Of a DNA stretch of 64,000 nucleotides, positions 49,681 through 58,297 are shown piece after piece (position 1 is the stretch's first letter; every line of letters starts with the position of its first letter). Both the position numbers and the translations under genes were made by a program. The notes below the pieces were generated by a model. That model was not told the origin of the DNA and did no database searches. It saw only the letters and a program-made list of their open reading frames with translations. The stretch is from CAZABC01 sp964483405 (lineage in GTDB: Bacteria > Chloroflexota > Limnocylindria > Limnocylindrales > CSP1-4), in the NCBI GenBank assembly GCA_964483405.1, contig CAZABC010000001.1, forward strand, positions 124,001 to 188,000, read 5' to 3'.

Positions 49681-50066
49681 TCGTCCTCGAGCGTCTTCGC
49701 CTGCTCCCACCAGCCCTCGGCGGTCAGGTCCGGCGGCGGCTCGACGCCGAGCTCCTCCGCTGCCCGGCCGATCCGGGCAAGGAAGTCCTCGAGCGTGCAG
49801 CCGACGATGTCGGCGACCCCGGTGAGCCCGGCCTGGACGAGCAGGCGGTGCTCCAGCGGCCCGAAGTTGGCGAGGTTGAGCATGAGCGCCTCGTCGCGCC
49901 AGACGAGGACGTCGTTCGTCGATGCGTCGACCTGGTCGGCGAGGGTCTGGCGACGGGTCGGCGTCTCCGAGACCTCGAGCAGGATCCCGGTCGTGAAGAC
50001 GCCCTGGTGCTCGAGGCGCTCGAGATGGACGGCCTCGATGCGGGTCAGCTCGGTGATCGGCGGCAC
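49677..50066 (-). CDS. DUF4332 domain protein
   Basis: Protein of about 129 aa with a DUF4332 helix-hairpin-helix fold: IEAVHLERLEHQGVFTTGILLEVSETPTRRQTLADQV, NDVLVWRDEALMLNLANFGPLEHRLLVQAGLTGVADIVGCTLEDFLARI. Such tandem HhH domains often bind nucleic acid or act as protein-interaction modules. GTG at 50066 has GGAGG 10 nt upstream; a GTG at 50108 would add 14 residues. It is divergent from the zinc-finger/septum-formation gene. Confidence 0.75.
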   Translation of the reverse strand: MPPITELTRIEAVHLERLEHQGVFTTGILLEVSETPTRRQTLADQVDASTNDVLVWRDEALMLNLANFGPLEHRLLVQAGLTGVADIVGCTLEDFLARIGRAAEELGVEPPPDLTAEGWWEQAKTLEDE

Positions 50067-50229
50067 GCGGGCAGGTCCTCCATCGCGCCCGGGCTTGGCC
50101 AGGCTCACGCCGATGATGCCACAGCCACCCGCGCCGGCGGCGATGATGGGCGTGTAACGCTCGGCGATGACGGGCGTCTCCCTGGCGAAGCGGGTCGCAG
50201 CGAGCGGCCGTGACCGGAGGGTGGAACCG

Positions 50230-50955
50230 ATGGCAGCCGAGCAGTGGACGTGCGCGAGGTGCGCCGCGAAGAACGACGGTGGTGCGATCAGCTGCGCTTC
50301 CTGCGGTCTCCTCCGAGGCTCGGTCGCCCCGCCCCCGAGTCCAGCCGCCCCTCCCCCGAGCACCATCACCCCCGGCGCCGACGCCGGGCCGGCGCCCGAC
50401 ACCGTCGAGACGGCGTGGGTCCCGCCGGGCGGCGGCGCGCCGGAGCCGCCGCAGCAGCGGTCGCTGCTGAGCCGTCTGCCGCTCGGCCTGATCGTCGGTG
50501 TCGGCGTCATCGCCGTCGTCGCGATCGCCGGCTTCATCTTCGCCGCGGGACGCTCGCCCGAGGGCGACATCGTCAAGACCGGCGATCTCGACGCGAGCGA
50601 GCTGCGGGTCGGCGACTGCTTCGACCTCAAGGACGCCGACGCGGAAGAGGTCGAGAAGGTGACCGCCAAGCCGTGCGCGGAGGCCCACGAGTTCGAGGTG
50701 TTCTACACCGGCGAGATGCCCGACGGGGACTTCCCGACCGACCCCGACGCGACGTTCGAGGCGTTCGTCGCCGACGAGTGCCTGCCGGCCTTCCAGGCGT
50801 ACGTCGGCCTGCCGTACGAGGACTCCGTCCTCGAGCTCTTCTACTTCGTCCCGACCGAGGATGCGTGGGGCGGTGGCGACCACTCGGTCCAATGCGCCGC
50901 CTACGACCCCGACGACGCTGAGCTGACGGTGTCGGTCGAGGGCGCGGATCGCTGA
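50230..50955 (+). CDS. RanBP2-type zinc finger, membrane helix and septum-formation domain protein
   Basis: Protein of 241 aa. Residues 5-30 (QWTCARCAAKNDGGAISCASCGLLRG) form a RanBP2-like zinc finger: W-x-C-x2-C, then C-x2-C. A Pro/Ala-rich linker leads to one membrane helix (PLGLIVGVGVIAVVAIAGFIFAAG). The outside domain (LRVGDCFDLKDADAEEVEKVTAKPCAEAHEFEVFYTGEMPDG, CLPAFQAYVG, SVQCAAYDPDD) matches the septum-formation/DUF4190-linked family with conserved cysteines. Related actinobacterial proteins are linked to cell division but poorly understood. ATG at 50230 has GGAGG upstream. Confidence 0.82.
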   Translation: MAAEQWTCARCAAKNDGGAISCASCGLLRGSVAPPPSPAAPPPSTITPGADAGPAPDTVETAWVPPGGGAPEPPQQRSLLSRLPLGLIVGVGVIAVVAIAGFIFAAGRSPEGDIVKTGDLDASELRVGDCFDLKDADAEEVEKVTAKPCAEAHEFEVFYTGEMPDGDFPTDPDATFEAFVADECLPAFQAYVGLPYEDSVLELFYFVPTEDAWGGGDHSVQCAAYDPDDAELTVSVEGADR

Positions 50956-51055
50956 CGGTCGCGCCCAGAGCTACGAGGGCCCGCCCGAGTACCCTCCTCG
51001 CCGTCCGCGATCCCACGATGTCCCGGCCGCCGGCCGCGGGATGGGCTCGGACCGG

Positions 51056-52597
51056 TCAGAGCGCTCGCGGCTCCGCCGCGGCAGCCTCGCGCAGCAGCGC
51101 CCACGCCCGCTCGACGTGGCGGGCCTCGGTCCGCAGGTTCCCGATGGCGACCCGGATCGCGAACCGGTCGCGGAGCCGGGTGTGCGACAGGAAGACCTCG
51201 CCGGTCCGGTTGACCCGGACCATGATCCGCTGGTTCGCCGCATCGAGGCGGTCGGCCACGAGCGGATCGTCGGCTCGATCCGCGAGCTCGGCCGGTCGCC
51301 ACCGAAGGCAGACCGTCGAGAACGGGACCGGCGCGAGCCGCTCCCAGTCCGGGTCGGCGTCGACGGCGGCCGCGAGGTCCGCCGCGAGGTCGAGGTGGTG
51401 GGCGATCCGCCGTCGCAGCCCCGCCAGCCCGAACCAGCGAAGCTGCATCCAGAGCTTGAGCGCGCGGAACCGCCGGCCGAGCTGTGGCGTGTACTCGTTG
51501 TAGTCGCGGACCGGTGTCGCCCGGTCCAGGGTCCGGAGGTACTCGGGGACGAGGCTGAATGTCGTCCGCAGGTCGGCCATCCGCCGGGTGAGCAGGAGCG
51601 ACGCGTCGAGCGGCGTGAAGAGCCACTTGTGCGGGTTGACGACGATCGAGTCCGCGCGCTCCCAGCCCTCGAACGGCCCGCGCCGGTCCGGGATGAGCGC
51701 GACGACCCCCGCGTACGCGGCGTCGACATGGAGCCACAGCCCCTCGCGCTCGGCGACGTCGGCGCGCGCGGCGACCGGGTCGATCGATGTCGACGAGGTC
51801 GTCCCCACGGTCGCGACGATCGCGATCGGCCGGCGTCCGGCGGCCAGGTCGGCGGCGATCGCCGCCTGGAGCGCCTCGAGCCGCAGCGCGTAGCCGTCGT
51901 CGGTCGGGATCCGGAGCACCGCCGAGCGCCCGAGACCGAGCGTCATCGCCGCCTTGTCGACCGAGCTGTGCGCCTCGGCCGAGGCGTAGACGCGGAGCGG
52001 CGGCACCTCCGACCGGCCACCGAGGCCCTCGAGCGAGGCACCGAAGCCGGCCCCCTCGCGGGCGGCCGCAAGGGCGATCAGCGTCGAGGTCGAGGCCGTG
52101 TCGGTGATCAGGCCGTCGAACGTGTCCGGGAGCCCGAGCGCCTGGCGAAGCCAGCCGACGACGACCCCCTCGAGCTCGGTGCCCGACGGCGAGGTCCGCC
52201 AGAGCATCGGGTTCTGGCCGAGCGCGGCCGTCAGCATCTCACCGAGGATCCCCGGGCCCGACGCGGTCGTCGCGAAGTAGGCGAGGAACCCCGGGTGCTG
52301 CCAATGGGTGGCGTTCGCCTCGACGAGCTCGCGGTAGTCGTCGAGGATCGCCTCGAGCGGCTCCGGGTCCTCCGGCGGCGTCGACGGGAAGCGGGGTCCG
52401 ATCGTCCCGGGCTCGACGTCGGGGAAGACCGGGTACTCCTCGACCGACGCGAGATAGTCGGCCATGACGTCGACGACGGCGTGGGCAGCCGCGCGGAAGG
52501 CCTCGGGGTCCATGTCGCCGAGTCCGTCGACCTGCGCCGGATCGAGGGCGGCGGGGCGCGACGGCTCTTCGGGTCGGCGGGCGGGATCGGACGTCAT
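51056..52597 (-). CDS. PLP-dependent group II decarboxylase (aromatic amino acid type)
   Basis: Pyridoxal-phosphate decarboxylase of 513 aa. The lysine that forms the Schiff base lies in IVVNPHKWLFTPLDAS; the cofactor region also shows THWQHPGFLAYFATTAS, SEAHSSVDKAAMTLGLG-type HSS and LWLHVDAAYAG. The sequence is nearest to aromatic-L-amino-acid (Dopa/Trp/Tyr) decarboxylases. ATG at 52597 follows a TATCCT box by 8 nt; a GTG two codons upstream would nearly touch the box. Substrate not determined. Confidence 0.92.
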   Translation of the reverse strand: MTSDPARRPEEPSRPAALDPAQVDGLGDMDPEAFRAAAHAVVDVMADYLASVEEYPVFPDVEPGTIGPRFPSTPPEDPEPLEAILDDYRELVEANATHWQHPGFLAYFATTASGPGILGEMLTAALGQNPMLWRTSPSGTELEGVVVGWLRQALGLPDTFDGLITDTASTSTLIALAAAREGAGFGASLEGLGGRSEVPPLRVYASAEAHSSVDKAAMTLGLGRSAVLRIPTDDGYALRLEALQAAIAADLAAGRRPIAIVATVGTTSSTSIDPVAARADVAEREGLWLHVDAAYAGVVALIPDRRGPFEGWERADSIVVNPHKWLFTPLDASLLLTRRMADLRTTFSLVPEYLRTLDRATPVRDYNEYTPQLGRRFRALKLWMQLRWFGLAGLRRRIAHHLDLAADLAAAVDADPDWERLAPVPFSTVCLRWRPAELADRADDPLVADRLDAANQRIMVRVNRTGEVFLSHTRLRDRFAIRVAIGNLRTEARHVERAWALLREAAAAEPRAL

Positions 52598-52605
52598 CGC
52601 CACCG

Positions 52606-52611
52606 AGGATA
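52606..52611 (-). promoter_or_regulatory. -10 box giving a near-leaderless mRNA (PLP decarboxylase)
   Basis: TATCCT on the minus strand, 8 nt before the ATG at 52597. Confidence 0.5.
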
Positions 52612-52742
52612 CCGGAGCGCCGGCTGCTGGCCGACCCGGCGGCGCCCGATGGCTGGCGCGACGGCCGGCCGGCGGCCTGTTACGCTCGAGGCACCTCGTC
52701 GCTCAGCCAGCGGCGAGCAGGCCCGGCGCGAGGACGGAACCC

Positions 52743-52774
52743 GGACGCCGGGCCGCCTGCTGAGCGGCCCGTCC
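52743..52774 (-). terminator. Terminator-like hairpin after aldehyde:ferredoxin oxidoreductase
   Basis: GGGCCGC/GCGGCCC stem (52750-52756 with 52764-52770) with a 7-nt loop, extended by GGAC/GTCC across a 3-nt bulge, 14 nt after the AOR stop. No U-tract. Confidence 0.5.
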
Positions 52775-52787
52775 CGGGGGTCGACCC

Positions 52788-54683
52788 CTATGCCATCCAG
52801 TCGAGACCGAGCCGGGCGAGGGTCTCGGGGGTCGGGTTGCCGGTGACCCCGTCCCAGCCGGCCAGCCGGTAGTACTCGTCGAGGGCGCCCTCGATGGTCG
52901 CGTGGTCGAGGGCGATGCCCTTCGTCGGGCCGGTGCCGCCGAGCGGCCGGAACATCTTCGCCGGCAGCTTGTCGTCCTTCCGGGTCAGGCCCTCGCGGGC
53001 GTTGAAGCCGCGGAGCATGTTGAGCCGTCGTTCGCCGATCTCCATCAGCTCGTCGAGGTCGAAGTCCTCCCAGCCGGTCACGGCCCGGACGAACTCGACG
53101 GTCTCGGTCGGCCCGAACATCGTCCAGGCCGGACCCCACACGAACTGGCAGACCGACGCCGTGTCGAGGAACGAGTAGAACTGCTGTGTCCGGAGGGCGA
53201 AGCGGACCTTCTCGGGGCCGAGCGAGTCGAACGCCAGCGGGCCATCGAGGCCGAGCAGCCGAAGGCGCTCGAGGTACAGCTCCGAGGCGCCCTCCTCGAT
53301 CATCGGGTCGTGCTCGGACGACTGATGGTCCGCGCCGAACGGGTTGACCGCGTAGATGACGCCGAGCGAGCGCTTCGCCTGCGGCATGTGGGCCGGCGCC
53401 TCGGCGCCCTTGACGGTGATGAGCAGGTCGTGGCCCTTGCCGACCAGGTCGGCCGCGCGCCGCGAGCCATTGGCGAGGACGTCGCCGAAGCCCTCGCGGG
53501 TCGCGATCATCTCGGTCAGCCGGATCATCGCCGCCGCATCGCCGAACCGCGCCGGGAAGCCGATCTCGGCCTCGCTCAGGACCCCGTGCTCGAAGCAGTC
53601 CATCGTCCAGGCGATCGTCGCCCCGGTCCCGATCGTGTCGAGGCCATGCTCGTTGCAGAGCTTGTTCGCCAGCGAGATCGCCGGGAGGTCGTCGATGCCG
53701 CAGTACGAGCCGAAGGTCGCGGCCGTCTCGTACTCGGGACCGCCGTGGCGCGGCTCGACCGGCCGGCCCTGCCACTCCGTCTCGACGACCCGCTTGCAGC
53801 GGACCGAGCACGCGTAGCAGGTGTCGCGCTCCTTGAGGATCGTGTCGGTCATCGTCTGCCCGGAGATCGCCTCGTAGCCGTCGAACTGGCCGGCGTCGTA
53901 GTTGAACGTCGGCAGCCCGCCCGCGGCGTGCTGCCCCTCGAGGACGCCCTCCGTCCCGTGCTTGGCGAGGAGGTCCATGTCCGGGTTGTTCGGGATGTCG
54001 GCCGTCCCGGCCCGGGCGAGGCGGTTGAGGTCGACCGGGCGGGCCAGCGGGATCCTCTTGCTCGTGCCGCGGACGACGATCGCCTTCAGGCGCTTCGAGC
54101 CCATCACCGCGCCCATGCCGGTCCGGCCCGCCGCCCGGTTGGCCATGTTGATGATCGCCGCGAGGCGGACGAGCTTCTCGCCGGCGGGCCCGACCTGGGC
54201 CACCTGCGCCCGGGGGTCGCCGACCTCGGCCCGCAGGAGGTCGTCCACCTCGGCGGTCGTCCGGCCCCAGAGGTGCCCGGCCGGGCGCAGCTCGGCCTCG
54301 CCGTCATGGAGCCAGAGGTAGACCGGCTCGGCCGCCCGACCGGTGATCACGAGGCCGATGAAGCCGGCGAACCGCAGCTCGGCCGGGAAGAAGCCGCCGG
54401 CCTGGCTGTCGCCGATACCGTCGACGAGCGGTGACCGCCCGTTCACGGTCACCCGGCTCTGGCCGGCGATCGGCGCGCCGGTCAGGACGCTGTCCATGAA
54501 CGTCAGGACGTTGGCGGGGTCGAACGCGTCCGTCCCGGGTTGCAGCTGCCGGAGGATGTAGTACAGGCCCATCGCCGACCCGCCGAGGTAGGTCCGGAAG
54601 AACGACTCCGGGGGCTCCTCGACCCGGAGCGTCCCGGTCGTCAGGTCGACGTGGAGGATGCGGCCACCCAGGGATCCGGGCAT
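52788..54683 (-). CDS. Aldehyde:ferredoxin oxidoreductase family protein
   Basis: Tungsto- or molybdopterin enzyme of 631 aa that oxidises aldehydes with ferredoxin as acceptor. It starts SLGGRILHVDLTTGTLRVEE and contains SFFRTYLGGSAMGLYYIL, SRVTVNGRSPLVDGIGDSQAGGFFPAELRFAG, NRAAGRTGMGAVMGSKRLKAI, the Fe-S cysteines CYACSVRC plus a later cysteine in ASVCQF, and GAEAPAHMPQAKRSLGVIYAVNPFGADHQSSEHDP. The first domain binds the pterin. ATG at 54683 has GGGAG upstream. The moaC and mogA genes lie 4-6 kb away. Confidence 0.95.
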   Translation of the reverse strand: MPGSLGGRILHVDLTTGTLRVEEPPESFFRTYLGGSAMGLYYILRQLQPGTDAFDPANVLTFMDSVLTGAPIAGQSRVTVNGRSPLVDGIGDSQAGGFFPAELRFAGFIGLVITGRAAEPVYLWLHDGEAELRPAGHLWGRTTAEVDDLLRAEVGDPRAQVAQVGPAGEKLVRLAAIINMANRAAGRTGMGAVMGSKRLKAIVVRGTSKRIPLARPVDLNRLARAGTADIPNNPDMDLLAKHGTEGVLEGQHAAGGLPTFNYDAGQFDGYEAISGQTMTDTILKERDTCYACSVRCKRVVETEWQGRPVEPRHGGPEYETAATFGSYCGIDDLPAISLANKLCNEHGLDTIGTGATIAWTMDCFEHGVLSEAEIGFPARFGDAAAMIRLTEMIATREGFGDVLANGSRRAADLVGKGHDLLITVKGAEAPAHMPQAKRSLGVIYAVNPFGADHQSSEHDPMIEEGASELYLERLRLLGLDGPLAFDSLGPEKVRFALRTQQFYSFLDTASVCQFVWGPAWTMFGPTETVEFVRAVTGWEDFDLDELMEIGERRLNMLRGFNAREGLTRKDDKLPAKMFRPLGGTGPTKGIALDHATIEGALDEYYRLAGWDGVTGNPTPETLARLGLDWMA

Positions 54684-54803
54684 GCGTTGTTCTCCCGTGC
54701 CGTGTCGTTCCGCGGAGTGTACGACCACCCGGATCGCCGGGTGCTGCGCTCGGCAGCCATCCGCGTCCCGGTCGCAACTCCGTCAGGACGCCGGGCATGA
54801 AGG

Positions 54804-54837
54804 GGCCCCGCCGTTGGGGGGGGACATCGGCGGGGCC
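54804..54837. other. Hairpin in a 469-nt gene-free region
   Basis: A perfect 10-bp inverted repeat (54804-54813 with 54828-54837) encloses a 14-nt loop containing a run of seven G. It lies upstream of the AOR start and far upstream of the repeat protein. Apart from this and a TAGCAT box at 54986-54991, I see nothing in 54684-55152. Confidence 0.5.
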
Positions 54838-54985
54838 AGGGGGGTACCCGCCGCGTAGGGTCGCCGGTGGGCCACGACCGGGTCAGGTCCGGTGGTCATC
54901 GCCGGGGCGGGCCGGACGGCCCCATCGGCGGCGCCCCGGTCGACCCCCAGGGCCGGCGTTCCGGCCCGGCGGCGCGGCGGCACCG

Positions 54986-54991
54986 TAGCAT
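54986..54991 (+). promoter_or_regulatory. Possible -10 box of the repeat surface protein gene
   Basis: TAGCAT on the plus strand, about 160 nt before the ATG at 55153. It is the only TANNNT box of this strand near the gene. Confidence 0.3.
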
Positions 54992-55152
54992 GCCGGGGGA
55001 GTGATGGGCGCCGCGCGGGTCAGGTCGTCCGACGCCGGTCGGCGACATCCGGCCCTTGTCTGCGATCGCCGGCGGCGTGCACGCTGGATGGGTTCTGACG
55101 GGGCCCGCGCGGCCGCTGCGTCCCCGGCCGCCAGATGGCGGAGGGGCGAGGC

Positions 55153-56838
55153 ATGGCGATCGATATGGGCACGCCGCGGAGCAGGCGCGCCCTGCTGGTG
55201 GGTGGGATCGGGGGGCTGGCGGCTCTCGTCGCCTCGGCTCTCGGGCGGCCGCTGGCGGCCCGGGCGGCGGACGGCGAGTTCGTCCAGGTCGGTGGCGAGT
55301 ACGTGTCGACCTCGGTGACGAAGATCGCCCAGACGAGCGACTTCTACGTCACCTCGATCCATGGCGACAGCATGGGTGGCATCGGCGTCAAGGGCACCAG
55401 CGCCCACGACGTGGGCGTTTCCGGGCAGAGCACGGACTTCATCGGCGTGCGCGGCTACGGGTTCGGAGGCATCGGGGTCGCCGGCAGCAGCCACGCCAGC
55501 TTCGGGATCCACGGCTCGAGCGACACGGCCACCGGCGTGTACGGACACGCCAAGTCGCCCAGCGCTGTCGTGTACGGCGTCGATGGGCACGCCGACGGCA
55601 CCAGCGGTACCGGCGTCCGCGGCATCGCCGGCGCGGCTACCGGATCGACGGCAGGGGTCTACGGCTTCTCCGCGTCGACCAGCGGGAAGGGCGTGCGGGC
55701 CTATGCGGGTGCCGCCAGCGGGACCACGTACGGCGTCTATGCCAACGCATCGAGCACGAGCGGAACCGGAGTCCGAGGGGTCGCCAGCGCGACGAGCGGG
55801 ACGACGTACGGAATCCGTGGGGAGTCCGACAGCACGAGCGGCACCGGCGCCTACGGCTTCGCCTCAGCGATGACCGGTGCGACGTACGGCGTCTACGGTG
55901 CATCGGCGAGCGTCGGTGGAAGGGGCGTCTACGGCCATGCCGGAGCATCGACGGGCAGGACCTGCGGCGTCGATGGATGGTCGTCGAGCACGAGTGGCAC
56001 CGGTGTCCGCGGCGTTGCCGGCGCCGCGAGCGGGATGACGTATGGGGTGTATGCCGAATCGGCGTCGACCAGCGGCACGGCGATCCGCGGCTGGTCCAGC
56101 GCCAAGTCCGGGCCCACGACCGGCGTATACGCCGTGAGCGACAGCCCGAGCGGCCGCGGTGTGTATGGCTATGCGACGGCAACGTCCGGTCCGACGGTCG
56201 GCGTGACCGGGCAGTCGAACAGCTCGCAGAACGGGATCGGTGCCCTCGGCTACGCCCACGCCGCCTCGGGCCCGACCTTCGGGACGTACGGCCATGCCCT
56301 GAGCGGCGCGAGCATCGGGGCGCTGGGCTGGTCGGAGGGTGGAGGCACGGGCGTCGTGGGCATCGCCGGAGAGCCGACCGCGACGCCACCGGTCGCTCCG
56401 GCCAACTCGGGCGTCTACGGCTACTCGGTCAAGGACTCGAACAGCCGCGGGGTCCATGGCTACGGCAGGGCCGGCCGGGGCGTGTACGGTCAGGCGACCA
56501 GCGGCGTCGGGGTCTACGCCTTCGCCTCGACCGGGACCGGCGTCCACGCTGCGACCGCCGATCCACAGCAGGGCTATGCCTTGCGCGCCATCGGGCGGGT
56601 ACGCCTTGACAAGTGCGCCGGGGTGGCCACGATCCCGGCCACCAAGAGCAGCGTCGTCGTCACGCCCGGCATCGACCTCGTGTCGACCTCCGCGGTCGTC
56701 GCCACGCTCCAAGGCAGCGCCGGCGGAACGACGACCGTCCATCGCTGCGTCGTCAACGCGACAGCGGACACGTTCACCATCTACCTGACGAAGGCCGCGA
56801 CGGTGAACGTCAAGGTCGCCTGGCACGTCTTCGGGTAG
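55153..56838 (+). CDS. Exported Gly/Tyr repeat protein (probable beta-solenoid surface protein)
   Basis: Protein of 561 aa. A signal peptide with SRRALLVGGIGGLAALVASALG resembles a Tat or lipoprotein-free Sec signal. From about residue 75 to 480 there are roughly twenty imperfect repeats built on GVYGxS, TSGTGVRG and TTYGVYA units of about 17-34 residues, suggesting a beta-solenoid or fibre. The C-terminal 80 residues (LDKCAGVATIPATKSSVVVTPGIDLVST and AATVNVKVAWHVFG) form a separate beta-rich domain with two cysteines that recurs, as I recall, in other chloroflexal surface proteins. The start is ATG at 55153 behind a GAGGGGCGAGG stretch. Adhesin, S-layer or sheath roles are possible; none is proven. 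Confidence 0.8.
   Translation: MAIDMGTPRSRRALLVGGIGGLAALVASALGRPLAARAADGEFVQVGGEYVSTSVTKIAQTSDFYVTSIHGDSMGGIGVKGTSAHDVGVSGQSTDFIGVRGYGFGGIGVAGSSHASFGIHGSSDTATGVYGHAKSPSAVVYGVDGHADGTSGTGVRGIAGAATGSTAGVYGFSASTSGKGVRAYAGAASGTTYGVYANASSTSGTGVRGVASATSGTTYGIRGESDSTSGTGAYGFASAMTGATYGVYGASASVGGRGVYGHAGASTGRTCGVDGWSSSTSGTGVRGVAGAASGMTYGVYAESASTSGTAIRGWSSAKSGPTTGVYAVSDSPSGRGVYGYATATSGPTVGVTGQSNSSQNGIGALGYAHAASGPTFGTYGHALSGASIGALGWSEGGGTGVVGIAGEPTATPPVAPANSGVYGYSVKDSNSRGVHGYGRAGRGVYGQATSGVGVYAFASTGTGVHAATADPQQGYALRAIGRVRLDKCAGVATIPATKSSVVVTPGIDLVSTSAVVATLQGSAGGTTTVHRCVVNATADTFTIYLTKAATVNVKVAWHVFG
55560..56560 (+). repeat. Tandem coding repeats of the surface protein
   Basis: Imperfect in-frame repeats encoding GTGVRG and TYGVYA units, period mostly about 66 or 102 nt. 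Units are diverged (for example TSGTGVRGVASATSG, TSGTGVRGVAGAASG, VGGRGVYGHAGASTG), so this is an old expansion without identical copies. Confidence 0.75.
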
Positions 56839-56887
56839 TGCCGGTCGGGCCCCACCGGGATGTCGACCTGGGACCGGAACGGTGACC

Positions 56888-56907
56888 CCCGGAGGGAGCC
56901 CTCCGGG
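56888..56907 (+). terminator. Terminator-like hairpin after the repeat protein
   Basis: A 9-bp perfect inverted repeat (56888-56896 with 56899-56907) around AG, 50 nt after the stop at 56838. No U-tract. Confidence 0.5.
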
Positions 56908-56929
56908 CGTCGCTTCACGCACAGGAGAG

Positions 56930-57006
56930 TGGTCGGGGCGGAGCGATTCGAACGCTCGACCTCCTGAACCCCATTCAGGTGCGCTACCAGGCTGCGCCAC
57001 GCCCCG
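56930..57006 (-). tRNA. tRNA-Pro (GGG)
   Basis: A complete cloverleaf of 77 nt with encoded CCA. The acceptor stem is CGGGGCG/CGCCCCG, the D stem GCGC/GCGC, the anticodon stem CCTGA/TCAGG with loop ATGGGGT (anticodon GGG), and the T arm GAGCG-TTCGAAT-CGCTC. The following 217 nt up to gpsA hold no gene I can support. Confidence 0.97.
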
Positions 57007-57223
57007 GGACCGGCGGCAGTCTATCACCCACGGCCGCCGGCCCGCCCCGACGGTCGCGGGATGGCCGATCCTCGCTCGGGAGCCTTCGACGACCTGGACC
57101 ACGCGGCTCACCCGGTGTCGTGGTCGCAGGACATGCACTCGTACGGCGCGGCCTGGCCGGGGCCAGGGTCGACCGATCGGTGCACGTGTGGTCGGCGTTG
57201 AGGACGACGCCGCGAGCGTCGCG

Positions 57224-58297
57224 TCAGTCCGGCATCGCCTCCAGCCGCTCGCGCCAGCGCCGGTAGTCGACGAGCTCGTCCTTGGGCTCGCGCGACAACA
57301 GGTCGACGAGGCAGCGGATGACCGGTTTGCCGGCGAACAGGGCGTTGTGGACCTCCCGGGCGATCGGCATCTCGACGGCGTGGCGCTCGGCCAGGGCGAG
57401 GGCCGCGTCGACCGTGTAGGCGCCCTCGGCGACGCCGGGCAACGTCGCCTCGATCTCGGCCCAGGAGCGACCCTTCGCGAGCTCCTCGCCGAGCCGGTGG
57501 TTCCGCGACAGTCGCGACCCGCACGTCGCGATCACGTCGCCGAGCCCGGCGAGCCCCGCGAAGGTCAGCGGGTTCGCGCCGGCGGCGATGCCGAGGCGGG
57601 TCATCTCGGCGAGGCCGCGCGTCATCAGGCCGGCCTTGCCGTTGTCGCCGAAGCCGAGTTCGTCCACGGCGCCCGCGGCGATCGCGACGACGTTCTTGAG
57701 CGCGCCGCCGAGCTCCACGCCGACGACGTCCTCGTTGACGTAGAGCCGGAACCGGCGGCGGCCGAGCCGGCCGACGATCCGCTCGGCCCGGTGGCGGTCG
57801 GTCGAGGCCACGACCGCCGAGGCCGGCAGCCCGCGGGCGATCTCGAGGGCGAGGTTCGGGCCGGACAGCGCCGCGACCCGCCCGGGCTCGACGCCGGTCG
57901 CCTCGGCGATGACGTCGGTCATCCGCAGGAGCGTGCCACGCTCGATGCCCTTGACGACCGACAGGAGGTCGGCGTCCGGCGCGACGTAAGCCGCGGCTCC
58001 CGACATCGTCGCCCGCAGGTGCGCCGAGGGCACGGCGACAACGACGAGGTCCGTCGCGTCGGCGAGGCTCGACGGTTCGGCCGTTGCCCGGAGCGTCGGC
58101 GGGAGATCGACGCCCGGCAGCCGGGGCTCGTTGCGGCCCGTGGCGGCGATCCGCTCGGCAGTGGCCCGGGAGTGGCAGAGGAGGGTGACCGGCTCGCGCC
58201 TGGCGAGGAGGAGAGCGAGCGTCGTCCCCCAGGCGCCCGCGCCGACGACCGCGACCCGCGGGGGGCCGTCCGCCACGGCGGGCCGGGGGTCGGTCAC
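57224..58297 (-). CDS. gpsA: NAD(P)-dependent glycerol-3-phosphate dehydrogenase
   Basis: Makes glycerol-3-phosphate for phospholipid synthesis; 357 aa. The nucleotide loop is RVAVVGAGAWGTTLALLLAR; catalytic and substrate segments are SVVKGIERGTLLRMTDV, AALSGPNLALEIARGLPAS, GVELGGALKNVVAIAAGAVDELGFGDNGKAGLMTRGLAEM and LAGLGDVIATCGSRLSRN. The GTG start overlaps the der stop by 4 nt, giving the widespread der-gpsA arrangement. The C-terminus is slightly longer than usual. Confidence 0.97.
   Translation of the reverse strand: MTDPRPAVADGPPRVAVVGAGAWGTTLALLLARREPVTLLCHSRATAERIAATGRNEPRLPGVDLPPTLRATAEPSSLADATDLVVVAVPSAHLRATMSGAAAYVAPDADLLSVVKGIERGTLLRMTDVIAEATGVEPGRVAALSGPNLALEIARGLPASAVVASTDRHRAERIVGRLGRRRFRLYVNEDVVGVELGGALKNVVAIAAGAVDELGFGDNGKAGLMTRGLAEMTRLGIAAGANPLTFAGLAGLGDVIATCGSRLSRNHRLGEELAKGRSWAEIEATLPGVAEGAYTVDAALALAERHAVEMPIAREVHNALFAGKPVIRCLVDLLSREPKDELVDYRRWRERLEAMPD

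Noticed and set aside
52775..52788. GGGGTCGACCCC palindrome next to the AOR stop as an operator
   Set aside because: It is downstream of its gene and isolated; a short GC-rich palindrome is expected by chance in such sequence.
55001..55318. Plus-strand frame of 105 codons with GGGGGAG before its ATG
   Set aside because: It overlaps the start of the repeat protein in another frame and is Arg/Trp-rich without domain; the repeat protein's signal peptide is convincing.
55560..56560. CRISPR-like array
   Set aside because: The periodicity is an in-frame coding repeat with diverged units and no constant repeat-spacer pattern.
57108..57200. Short minus-strand frame after gpsA ending YECMSCDHDTG
   Set aside because: The CxxC ending looks protein-like, but there is no start codon with a ribosome site and only about 25 codons fit outside gpsA.
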